DNA of 64,000 nt, from positions 1,743,501 through 1,807,500 of the forward strand of contig NC_089990.1 of NCBI RefSeq assembly GCF_036417845.1, written 5' to 3'. The translations under genes and the position numbers were made by a program. Every line of letters begins with the position of its first letter. Positions within the stretch are counted from its first letter, which is position 1. Below are positions 1 through 12,200 of this stretch, one piece after another. Below the pieces are notes generated by a model that worked only from the letters and a program-made list of their open reading frames with translations, searched no databases and was not told the DNA's origin. The stretch comes from Apteryx mantelli. Its lineage: Eukaryota > Chordata > Aves > Apterygiformes > Apterygidae.

Positions 1-3000
1 GCAGCCACTGCATAAGCTAACCCGCACACAACCCTGCCGGATGGATCCTCGGAGATCCGGGGCGGAGAGTTAACTCTAGGAAGAAGCCAAGAGAGTCAGC
101 CAAAATACACTGTTCAGCATCCAAGCTGGTGGCTGGACTGAAAGTCAGGCCCCGGGAAATCCCCTTGCCCCAAAGAGATCCAAGCGTTGCCACTACTGCC
201 TTGTTTTCCAGGGTCAACCAGTGCAGTGCACCCCACAGCATTTCTCAGTCTTTTAGCAAACAAAAAGTCTTTAGCAAAAGAAAAAAAAACAAAAGTCAAA
301 TATACACCAGGAGTAACCAATTCTAATAGGTCAGAAGGCCTGGAGAGTTAGCACCAAGGAGCTCTTTGGCCACAGTTACTTCAGCAGAAGCTGGAATAAC
401 TGAGCCGCTTCCAGAAGCCCAGGAGCACTCGGGGGTGCCAATGCTCAAGAGGCAGGTCCTCAGCCCGGGGCGCTGCTGGCCGATACCCACGTCGCGGGCA
501 GCCCCTTCGGCATCAGGGCCGGCACGACGAAGCCATCGGGACGCCACAAAGCAATGCACAAAATCCAGCCGCTGCAGCAGAATTTGGTGGAGAGCTCATC
601 CAGCTACCACTGGTGCCACCACCCTCTGCCAGATGAAACGAGGTAGTGGACACCCCTTTAAATGCATTTGAATCTTGTTTTGCATTTGAGGGTCTTTTAG
701 GTTTTTTTTAAACTTATTGAGAAAGTCGAAAACGTTTGTAATGACTGCGACATACTAATTTAGAACTTACCACAGTGTTAACATTACATTAAATATTTCT
801 GTCAACCTTGAGGACACACTATGTCTATGTAAGGAATTACACTAGCAATTATAGCTAAAGAGGCATGGAAAATTTCAAAAAATATTTTAATGTATTCAGA
901 AGTGATAACTGACATTCTTATTAGGATTAATCTAATTTTAGTAGAGTCATTTCTATCCTCCTTTTGGATAAAAAATGAATTTCAATTTTAAGACCTGGAT
1001 AAAAACTGGCATTTTAGAAAGTACTTTTAGAAGTCACCCTGCATGATAAGTGTGATAACATAAGAAAGTTTAACAAAAAGTTTTTCCATTAAGGAAGATA
1101 TTTGTTCAACAAAAAGGAAATAGCCATATTTAACAAATTGGACAAACTATTTCTGGCTAACATTCTTCAAAACTAGTCATCTTTGTGTCTAATTTTTAGT
1201 TGCAGATAAGACAGATAGAAACGTGTTACTTGTTTCTATTTTTTTCAACTCACAGCTTCTCAGCACGGAATGAATTAGTTAAACTGAATTAAGCAGAATA
1301 AACCCATATAAAAACATCTTTCTTGTGCCTTCAGCAGAGCCTAACATTGTCAAAAAACAGTTTAATCACTTCATATTCCTGTTCCAGGTGCCTGACAGTG
1401 AATTCACTCAAGTCCGCAGCGTGACATTATTTAAATCTTCATCAGCAAACATACTGCACTTGTTTATTTTAAAATTAAGTTTTAGAGCAGAGCAAAGTTA
1501 CAGCCTTAAGAGAGATCATCTACTTCCACTTCAAATTTTAACTCGAAAAAAATTTTAGAAGCATACTTTAGTCTCAGGTAAACCCTTTAAAACAGAATTC
1601 TATGCTTGCCAATTAATTCCAGCCCACATCTTTACAAAGAATAGATTTGTTTGACAGACCTGACATCCTTCTGTGATGAAATTACATGTTTAGTTGATAA
1701 AGGTAAATGCATAGATGTACAGACTTCAGCATACTACATTCTGAATAAAATACTACCACCACACAATAGCAGCGGAGCACATCTTAACTGTATTAGGAAA
1801 TGCATTAATTGACAAGTAGCAGAACTGAGCCACCAGTGGAGGACAAATGAGACTGCTCAGCATTCAGCATGAGGCCTGACTGCACCCTGTATTTTCAGTG
1901 ATCTGGAAGCAAAACTTCTGGACAACATCAAGGTTAGCAGAAGCATCAACAGAGAGAGGAGCAAGGCAACTGGAGATCTGAACGCTGGAAAACTGGGGTC
2001 AGCCCAAGAAGGTGCTCAGAGCCTTCTGTGTTACCTCTAGAAACAAGGATACAGGATGTACTCCTGAGCCTACGGTGTGCACACAAGCAAGGAGCTGTTG
2101 GGAAACGATAGTGAACAAGTGCAAAGTACAGGAATTATTCAAAGATTGGGAAAAAGTGGGAAAAAGTTTAGTCTATTTATCTTGTCAAAAAGAATGAAAG
2201 AGTTTTAACAACTAAGTACCTTCCCAAGAAGAACCTGTGGGGCACTGAAGTTTCCTTTAATACAGTGCAGAAAAGTAGCAGCTAGAACCAGAGGATGCAG
2301 ACTGACCTCAGACGCATTCATATTATTAAAGAAGTCATACACGAGGGCAACTAAGCATTGAGCAAGCCACCCAGAAAAAGCTGCATTTTCCCCATTTCTT
2401 GGGGTTCTGGAATAGAGATTGGTTGTCTTTAGAAAAATGCATGCCGGCCTCATGTATTGGCCTCAGTACTGTTGTACCTGGATGAAATTTAATAGTTTTG
2501 AGTGACAAAGGTCCTTCCGGTCTTGATTTCTGAGCAGCTGTTTGGAAGAGCCCTCGCGTCTCTCCAACAGATCATGGAACCAACCGAACTGAAGCACCCT
2601 CTCAAAGCCAAACAAAGCCGCCAGCCGTCGTCTTGCAACGCTAACAGCCTGTCTACTCAGAGAGGCAGCTGGAGAGCCTCCAGGTGCTCCCAAGCTTTTC
2701 ATCTTCAGAACCAGAAAAGCAACTGGTCCAGCACGCAGGGGACTGAGACCCGCACGACAGGTCTCCGCAGCAGCTTGTCGTGGGAGAACTGACAAGTCCA
2801 TCTCAGGGCAAGTGTGAGGGCTGAGGAGCACAGCAGTCACAAGAAGTCTCTACTGCTCCCTTTTCCTACTGGCCTAAGAAGAACACCATTTCAAAAGGTA
2901 TACGTTGTGGGTTACATAAATCTTAAAAACACCCTAACACCATCATTTACAGGACGCAGGGGCACCCCGCGTCAGGAAGAAGATCCTGGAATCGGTCTCT

Positions 3001-5300
3001 CGCATTGTTCCACGTCCCCAAGGTCTTAAACCCCTCCACAGTGGTTGTGTTGCCATGGACATGCACAGGAAAAACACGGAGGCATGGTCAACCGGCGAAA
3101 ACACGCTCAGTCTCCTGAACACATGGAGTATACGGAAAGGAAGGAAAGCGTGCTGTCATGGAAGCGGACTCCATAACCTGCTGCCATTGCCAAGGATGCG
3201 GAGCCAGGAAGCAGGACACAGATAAGTCTTCCAGATGGAATTCCCCCGCCTCCCGTCACCCGGAGCCCCCCCAAGTTAAAAAAGGGATTAGGCATGTAGG
3301 CAAGACAGGAAGTGATTTACAAATATATGGAACAGGAGTCAAATACCAATAAAAAAAAAAATCCACCCTGGACTGATTATTTTATTTTCTACTGACAGTT
3401 TCAGCCACAAAAGCCAATAAATCCTGATTACAAATTTTAAAAGTGCTTCCTGCAGACACTTGGACTATCAAGGCAATTTTGGATTCCTATAACTCCTGTT
3501 TTATGATGGTCATACATGTCAACTTTTTACAGAGCCGAGCATTTCAATAAAGATGACCATAAACCTAGATTAGAGATTAAAAGACTGACTCAGAAGTTAC
3601 GTCAGAGAAAGAAACAAGTTTGCCCACAATTGCCTTGTGATATTTTACCAACTGTTAGGAACAGTTCATTTTTTGATAGTTTTATACCAGCAGTAAATTT
3701 TCTGACTGTCGACAACTCGGTGTGTAACAACAACAATTTAAGAAAGGTGAAAGCAGTGCCCGCATCGTGTTAACAGGGAAGAAAAACTCAGTTTGACAGA
3801 AGTTGGGAGCTGGCAGTAACCAAAGGAAAGATCAGAGTCTAACTATGATCATCTGGTGGAAAGTTTTCAAGTGTTTCAATGTAATAAGAAGGGAAAGTCC
3901 TATGACAAGGAAAAACAAGCACATCACACAACAGCCATTCAGAGTCAGGAAGCTGCAACAAGCCACAGAGCAGTAGCACAAACTTCTGCCGCTCTGTATT
4001 TCAGAGCAATTTCTCTCAGGAAGGCTATGCAAAATTGCCTGTTTGCTGAGCGGTGCATGGGAGCGCAGGGCAGCAACGGACCCAAAAATCAGTAGCAGCA
4101 TCACACACACCACCACAACTACATCATGAAGAACCAGAACATTAAACCACCTCAGACTGGGAGCTGCTGTCAGAACGGGTTCCTCAAAGCACAGCTGCAA
4201 AACGTGGTCCTGGTTCCACCAGGCATTTGGGAGATACAAGGAATAAGCACAAGCCAGGCGCTAATGGCTCACCAACAAAATATATAGGAAATGACAGGTC
4301 AGTCTTCGCTTTAGTCAAAGATTGCCCTAGACAGTACAGAAACACGGACACTAAAATTGCCTGACCTTCCTGGTTTCTCATCTCTCTCCCCCCACCCCAG
4401 CCTGTCAAATTTCTCTCCCAGGGAGCTCTTCTGTCCTAATTTTCCTTCTCTCCTCTTCACAAGGTCAGCAGCTGCCAAGCAAAAGCACACGAACACGTGA
4501 AAAGGCGACAAGAGACCAACCACCATCCCTAGCTCTCAGCAACAGCGGCAGAGGCAAAGCTCTCGGAGGAGTCGGCTGCCTCCTGCATCGACCTCCGAGA
4601 GCAGCAAGAAAGGGAAGAAGCAAGAAGAAGGACCACCACAAAGCGGTGCCAGCACCCCACACCCTCTGCAAAGCCAGGCCTGCGCCAACTTCACCCGCAG
4701 GCCCGGTTCCTTGACCTGCTGCATCCTCCCTCCAACAACTATGCTCATCTTACAGCCCGATGCAGCTTGAGAGATGCTCCTCCTTTCTGACTGGCTTCTC
4801 TTCTCTCTTCCAGACCTCTGCCTTTTTTCAAACAGTAATGACAACCATGATGGAGATGCCTTCTAAATTATGAACAGCGTGTTTTTATTTTGCTCTTATT
4901 TACTGGATGAACATGCTTCCTTTTAATGAAGGGTCTGTTGGGGAAAGGAAAAGAAAAAAAAAGAGCAGAAAGGAAGAATGACTCATGACAATGCCACATC
5001 TCCAAAAACACTTGAGAGCTGTTGAGACAGTGCCAAGGACAAGGGTTGGGATCACAGGAGATCAAAGGAGTGCCGGCAGTTTAAAACTGAATCCTCCTCA
5101 AAAAGGGGAGAGGTTTGCAGGAGCTGTTCAGAGGAGCAAGGCCAAGACGCAAGTCTACACTCCTGGCTGCCCATGGTATGCCTACTTGGGTACAAAGTAG
5201 GCTGTGTTTCTTGGAGATTTAATGACGATTTTAACACTTTGAACAAGACCATTCATTTGTTTTCTTTAAAAGGGGGTAAGATAGAACAAACGCTGTGCTA
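1..5300. other. Presumed EFNB1 intron 1, AT-rich part
   Basis: No exon, RNA gene or recognisable transposon was found on either strand. 680-2300 is markedly AT-rich. Placement in the intron rests on exon 1 being to the right on the minus strand and exon 2 not being found. Confidence 0.5.
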
Positions 5301-8300
5301 CTTTAGCTGGCTTAAGAGGGTGTGGGCTCTGCCCGGGTCTAACCCCTCTCCTTGTCCCTGAGGGCCACCAGCTGAAGAGCCCAGCCTGAAAAGGAAGCGT
5401 TGTGCATGCGCGTGCTCCTGATGTCTCAGTGTTAAAAAAAAAAAATACAAGCTCCTGTTTACAACGCAGCTGGTCAACTCGCCCACCGCCAGCCACAAGG
5501 TCCCAAAAGGAAGGAGCCTGGAGCTGAAGCCCGCAGGACCTGCGGAGCCAGCCAGCGCACAGAGCGGGCGTTGCACCGCCAAAACGGGGGTCAAGGACAG
5601 AGTTTAAGCCTGGAGAAAGGAACCGGCTGAGACCGAGCTCCTGAACAGGGAACATCAGAGAGAGTCAGAGGGGAGAGCTGCAACCACCCCGCCGGCGACA
5701 CCCATGACGCAGCGGCTGGGTTGAGAGCCGGTCTGCTTTCGCGGGCTCATCTGCTTTTAACAGCAGCCTCCAGGGAAAAAAGTCAAATTTGTTAAACCAT
5801 CTAGGCCTTTGCCCTTCCTCTTTTGCAACAGAAAAAAGGGAAAAAGCAAAACAAAACACTTCTCCAAACCAAGTCTTAAATTCAAGACATCTGCTGCGTT
5901 GCCGGCGAGTCCTCGCGGGAAGGCAGAGGAGGAGGAGGAGGAGGGCGGGTGGTCAGAGGTTGCCTGCACCTTTCACGGCAGAGGCCCCGGCGCGCCGGCT
6001 CCGGCATTGTGAGCGCCGCGACCGGCTCCGATCCCGTTACCGCTCGCCATTGAGGCAGGAGCGTCGCCCCTCGCGGGGACACGGGCCATTGGAGCCACCG
6101 GCAGCAGCATGAGGTAGTCTTAGGTGCACCCAACAGAAGAGTCCGTTTCGCCGATGAAAAAGTGCCCTTTTCCTCGCCAAATGAAAGAGCCGGGAGCGCA
6201 GCGGAGAGCCCTGGGAGCTCTCCACACTGAAGGAGGCCAGTGCCCTTTCTGCTGGTGTCTCTCAAAGTCCATCAAAAAGTCCCATTTACATCAAAATGCA
6301 CTTCCAGACATGCTTCAATTTTACTTTTCCTCTTTCATCTCTTTCCACCCTCCTACCCCACCTCTGAGAACTATTGTTCACGCGGTGCTTGTGGCATCGC
6401 GCGCAGCGCAGAAGGCCAAGAAAGCTGCCAAAGTTAAAGAAACAGAGCATAAAGAATAAAGCTCTAAACTAATCAAGGAGCCGGAATCACTTCTGGTTTT
6501 ACTCCAGCAAGAGTCCCGATCTTTTTTCCTCTCGTCTCCCCGTCCAAGCCCGGGGGCGAGGGGGGGTCGCCGCCGCTCGTCCTGGAAGGACGGTGCTGGC
6601 CACGTCTCTGCCGCGGGGACCGAGACCGAGCCGCCACAGTCCTCGCTGTCACTCCGGCTTTCTGGTCAGGCTCTGGTAGCCACAGATGGTTTTAATGAGC
6701 TTTAACAAAAGCCTCAAGCAACGGTTTTAGAATTAAGTTCTGCATCTCGCGCAGAGCCGCTCACGGCACCTCCTCCCGCAGCCGCCGCGCCGGGCCCCGC
6801 TCAGTGCTGCCGCATGCGCCGGCGCTCCCTCCGGCACGGGACGCGGCCACGCTGCCCGCGGAGAGGCCCCCGACCCGCAGCCTCCCCGGCCCCGGCAGCC
6901 CAGCAACAAAACACCTGACCAAGGGCTCGCTCGGCGCAGGCACGGCTGCTAATCCCATCTGGCGAGGAAGCGCCTAGGTGGACCTTATTTGATGCAAATC
7001 CCTCCCTCCCCAGACCCGTGCCGAAAGCACGCTAGAGAAGCTGGAACGTTTTCTCCCCACGCCGTATTTTCCTTTGCTGTTTGGCAGAGGAAGCTGTTTC
7101 CCACCTGCCCCCTCGAATGATTAGGATTTAATGAATCTTTCTCCTCCCAGGCCGGGTTCCTGCGAGGGCTGTATCCTAGCAAGATGCAGAGCCCAGCATT
7201 AACTAGCAACAGGGGATCAGCAGAGAAAGCAAACTTTTGCAAGACCCTTAAAAACAGGGCACTTTTCCTGTGTTGATTGACACCAAAACCAAAGAGCAAA
7301 ATCCATTCCAGACTACGACAAGTGCAAATTAAGTTTAATTCAGGTCTAAATCATTAAAGTTAAGCTCTAGCAGTACAGAGTAATCCAGATGCTTTTCACC
7401 AGTGCCCTGTCCACTTCCCTTAACGCGGAGCTTTTTCAGTCCTTCCTTCCTATTGTCAAGTGTCTATTTTTAACCCCAAGCATTATTTCTCCCCGCATGA
7501 CTTCAGTAAGTCCCTGGGGACAGTATGAAATTGCTGAGCTTGTACACGGCAAAGTGACTCAACTCTCACCTTCAGAAGCGCTACGGAAATCAGAGGACTA
7601 GTAAATTTTTTCCGTTCACATTTTCTTTTCTCCTTCCCGCCAAGCTTTGTCTAGGACTAAAAGCAAGGGAAATTGCAGAGAAGTAAAACCTACGTCCATC
7701 AGCAAGCAACACGATGGCAAGCCATTTTGCTCCCTTTTCTCTTCCAGTGCCTTTATCGTGGGGCTAGACTTTCCTCTATAGCAGCTACCTTGAAAAAAAT
7801 TGCATTAATAGGTATATTGCCAGGGTAAACCAAGGTCAGAACTATCAGGTTAAAACTGGGCTTATGAATCGAGGCTCCTGTTCGCCAAGCATGGGGAAAA
7901 AGGGAGCAAAGCTGGTAACAATGCAGAGCCAGGGACATATCCCTGTGCAGCGCAGATGCGATGTTTTCCTAGCGGGGCCCTGGCTGGGCTAAGAACACCA
8001 GATAACAACCACATCATCACTCACTTTCAGCTGATTTTTTTTACTGCTGCAAAGCAATAATTAACAAGAAGGTCAGCAGTGAAATAGTTTAAGAATCTCT
8101 ACCTTGAGGAAAGTTTACAAAACAACGCAACATTTTTAAGGGCAACGGCCACCTTCTTTGACTAGATCATGAAGCGTTTAAAAACCCATGTGCTAAACAC
8201 CTGGAGATAAGCCCGTGTTCCACTGCACTCGTAACGCTTGCGCCGCATTAGCCAGATGTTTACATTACTCGGCATAAAGAACCAGTAAATAATCATAGAT

Positions 8301-9250
8301 ACTGTTGCTAGAACTGATGCTCTCGACAAGAAAGCCCAGATGCCAAAAAACAGGGTCCCGCAGTGCAAACATCCCAAGGCAGCAAGAGCTCCAGGGGGTT
8401 CGGGGAAAGAACAGGCAGAATCCCCCGGTCCAGATTCCAGAGACCGGCCTGCAGAAGACAATGGAGAAAGCGCTGCCAATTCTGGATTTCATCCCGAGTC
8501 CCGCAGCAGTCGACATTTTTCCCAAAGTCCCAGCTCAGGGGCTCATGTAACCGGGAGAGAGTCTCAGCAGCAGCACGCAAGGTCTCCTGCTCCCACGCGC
8601 GCAGAGGAACGCCCCAGCCTTTCGGACACGCTCTGCTCTCCAAAAGACGCAGGGGAATCCGGAGCCACCTCGTTTCGAGTTGTCCGAAATCGCTGAAGCC
8701 AGCCACGATTTTCGGGCTGACTCGCTGGGTTTGCTCGCCGGCGCTGGCAGCGCTTTGGAACGCAGGCGGCAGCGGCGGCCAGGCAAGGCGGGGAAGGCAG
8801 CGAGCAGCTGGAAGCAATTATCCCGCTACTTTTGTATCTGTCACCCTCTCTTAATACTTGTGTAAGGAAACCATTTGCACTATCAACAAATCTCTTTATC
8901 TTTAATAAACTAGGAAAGTGATTCTCTCCCCCTTCCCCCAGCAAAAAGTAGGTGGCAAAGGCTATTCGGAAGAGGGCTATGGGGTGAGGTCTCTCCTGCT
9001 AGGTCTAAAACACACAAGACGCGAACTGGGTGCACACCGGAGGGCACAGGGAGACAGGTACCTTAAGGAAAAACAGTGTTTTTAAAAGAAATTTAGAAGT
9101 TCCTTTTCTCCATCTGCGCACTGGCACAAAGCTGCAGCGTTAGTGCTTTCTTGCACGTCTTACGACCCGTGAACCTTGAACTGCTTTACAGGCAAGGATC
9201 AACTCTTGGAAGCACCACAGCATAGTCCATATCCCTCCATATGAAGACCA
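5300..9250. other. Presumed EFNB1 intron 1 with two CpG patches
   Basis: CpG-rich patches lie at about 5.45-6.12 and 6.53-6.97 kb. Between them, a Lys/Ala-rich frame on the plus strand ends at an AATAAA-overlapping stop near 6458, but it has no recognised homology. The rest shows nothing. Confidence 0.4.
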
Positions 9251-9267
9251 TATCCCTCCATACGAGA
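9226..9267. repeat. 21-bp tandem duplication
   Basis: CCATATCCCTCCATAYGA occurs twice with a 21-base period just before the CpG-dense block. Confidence 0.75.
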
Positions 9268-12200
9268 AAGGGAAAATAAGGAGGAAAGAAAGGGATTTGC
9301 CTTGGGCGGACAGCGAGAGCAGCCACCTGCAGTCCTCGCCCTCCACGGGGCACCTGAACCCAAACCTGGGACGGGGCGAGGGGGAGCGACTTAACTCCTC
9401 GCCCAACTGCTTCCCGCAGCACCTCCGTGATCCCGCACCGAGGCGGACAAGCACGCGCGGGACCCTAGGCTCCATCTCCACTTTGGAAGGTTTACAACCA
9501 AAACGAGACCGACACAACACGCAGGCATCTCAGCGCTCGGGAGGAGAAGACCACCACGGAGCAGCATCACGGACCGCGAGGAAGCCCGCGTCGCCCCCCA
9601 CCCCCCCCGGGTCCCCCCCAAAACCACCAGCCGCTGCCCTGGAAGGGGGCGCCCGGCGCCGCACGGCCACGTGCCGCCAGCCCAACGAACCGCGGCGGCT
9701 TTGGAAAAGCCTCGTGCCTCCCCTGGGTGTTATGAAACCAGCCCGAAAGAGGAGCGTGAAACCGCCTGCCGTGGGTGGGAACACCCAGGGCTATACGAAG
9801 AGCGCGCTGGGATTCCTGCACAATATGGGAAAGCATGTTCCTCTCCCCCACCCGACACACACCCTGGCAGGACTTTTTTTTTTTCCGAGAGATATTGGAT
9901 AAGCCCAACCAAAACAGCCCTACATAAAGGGGGTAATTAGGGAAACAGTTCCCATCCTGAACCAGGCCTGGACAGAGATCAGAAGCGTAATGGAGCGCTC
10001 GGCCTCCCTGCTCTCCGGAGCCGCGGTTGCAGCGGGGACGGCCACGGCCCTCGTGCCGACAGCAGCTGCCCCGCGCCGCCCCTCGGCACCATCCGCCCGA
10101 GCAGCTTTCGGGAGCAGAAGTTTGATTTTGCAAAAGCACACGGAGGAACAGCCCCCGGGTCCTTAGTTGATCCAGGGTGGCAAAAACAAAGACATAAAGC
10201 CAGCGGGCTGGTGCGCGAGCTGGGGACGCCTTACGCCTCCGCGAGAGTTTTCAGCCCGGCAGGGTTTGCATCCTTCTCCCTGCCCTTCCCATGCAGCAGC
10301 AAAACCCAGCGCCTGATCGAGGAGGGTCCCGGGGCCGGGCCGAGTGCGGGGAGGGAAACCTCCGGCCGAGCTGGACCTTCCCGCGTGCAGCTGCAGCTCC
10401 TGCTGCCAGCTGGCCTTCCTCCGCTCCTCCACCTCGCACGGTCCCTCTCCTCGCTCGGCCGGGGGGAAGCAGCCATCCCGCTGCAGCGACGCGCAGAGCG
10501 GAGGAGGACGCGGGAGCTTCCCCGGAGCTTTGGTGCTGGCGGAGGAGTGGGGCGACGGCGAGGCTCAAGGGCCGCACCACGGACCCTCCCGCCACCGACC
10601 TTCCTTCGGCTGAGTGGAATTATCCCGACAGGCTGCAGCTGCCCCGATTTTCCCAGCCGCGGGTTGCAGAGGACAAGCTAGGGGAGAGGGAAGGGCGCTG
10701 CCGAAGAGCGCCGTGCTCCGGCTGCGCGCAGGCCACCAGGACGCGTCTCCGCAGAGTTTATGCGGAATAAGAATAACGCAAGTTCGAAAACAAACACAGC
10801 TGAAGGGGAAATTCCAGCCGCCTTCGGCTCTTAGCACCTCCAAACGGCTTCCTGAAACTTCAGCCCGGGAAAGTGGGGCCCTCGCCTCCGCCACGCAGCC
10901 GGGAGGTGCAGCCCTCGCCTCCGCCGGGTGCAAACAAGGGCAGCGTCCTGCCCACGGGGCGCACGATGGAGAAATTAAATTTCTCCAGCAGGAGTTTCTT
11001 CCGAAGGGCCCGCTTGGAGCTCCCCCGCTAGCTCTCAGACCTCAATCCCAGGCCCCAGCGCTCCCAAGCAAACCACCCGCTACGCAGCAGGTGTGTGGTC
11101 CGGACCAAAATTTGCTCGGGATTCGAGTTAACATCACGAGCCTCACTTCGCTCCGGCCCCAGCGCTTCCCAGAGGGAAAGGCTGCTCGCTGATGCATCAG
11201 CCAGACCTTCCCCTCCCACGGCAGGGGAGGGCTTTTTTTTTTTTTAATTCTTCTTCTAAAATAATTGACTAATTGGCCAAGCCCCAGTTCTGTGCTCGGA
11301 GTGAATTCCAGGTTCGCTCTTGCATGAAACGTTTATTAAATGCATCAGAGCCGGAGATCAGGATAAATCACAGTGCCCGGCGAGCCAGAGAAACCGGGCG
11401 GTGCCCCGCGCCGGGCGCCAGCGCCAGGTGGAAATTTCCCATCGCGCCCAGACAGAGGAAGCCCGAAATTAATCCCTGCTGTCACCCACGGTGCACCGCG
11501 GCCCTCGGCCGGGCCGGCCTGCCTCCCCCACATTCCCGAGCCTGGGAACGTCACCCTGGGGGCTGCCACCAGGCCATGCGAACAGGGGGGAAAACGGGAG
11601 CGCAGGGCTCTGGGAACGGCCCCCATCCCGCTCCACGCGGCCTCCTGGACGCCCAGCACCGACGCGGCCCGGCTCACCTGCCGGACGCAGCCCATCCGCA
11701 GCCTCCTCCTGCCCCGAGGCGGGGGCGAATCCGGCTCCCGGCGGAGCGCAGGGCTCTCCCTCCCTCTCCTCCGCCTCCCTTTAATCCCGAGCACCGAAGC
11801 AGACCCCTTTTAGGGGAAAAAGTGTAACGCAATACCTGGAAAATTTCTCCCACCCGCTCTTTGCTGCCTGCTGCCAAATTTAAAACATATTTGCTGCTCG
11901 GCATCGGAGAAACGTAACCTGCTGCTTAATTCCAACATGCTTATTCTTTGGGGGCAGCGAAAAAATCCGCACCGCCACTCCTCTCCTTACACGCTGCAGC
12001 CTCGCCGGCGGCAAGTGCCAAACCCTGCCGGGGGCCCGGCCGGGACCCCGGGGATGCTCCGCTGCGGAGCTTTTCGGAGGTGCCCGAAATCCCAGGCTCA
12101 GTAAGCGCCAGCGCAGGGGGACGGCAGCCCCGAAGCCCTCGAGACGCAGGCTGCGGGAGGGGGACGCGTCTGGAGGCTCGGCCCCGGCACGCGGAGGCTC

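Noticed and set aside
6124-6459. Lys/Ala-rich C-terminal-looking frame ending near an AATAAA
   Set aside because: It resembled the tail of a ribosomal-protein retrocopy, but no family could be matched and the upstream part is unrelated.
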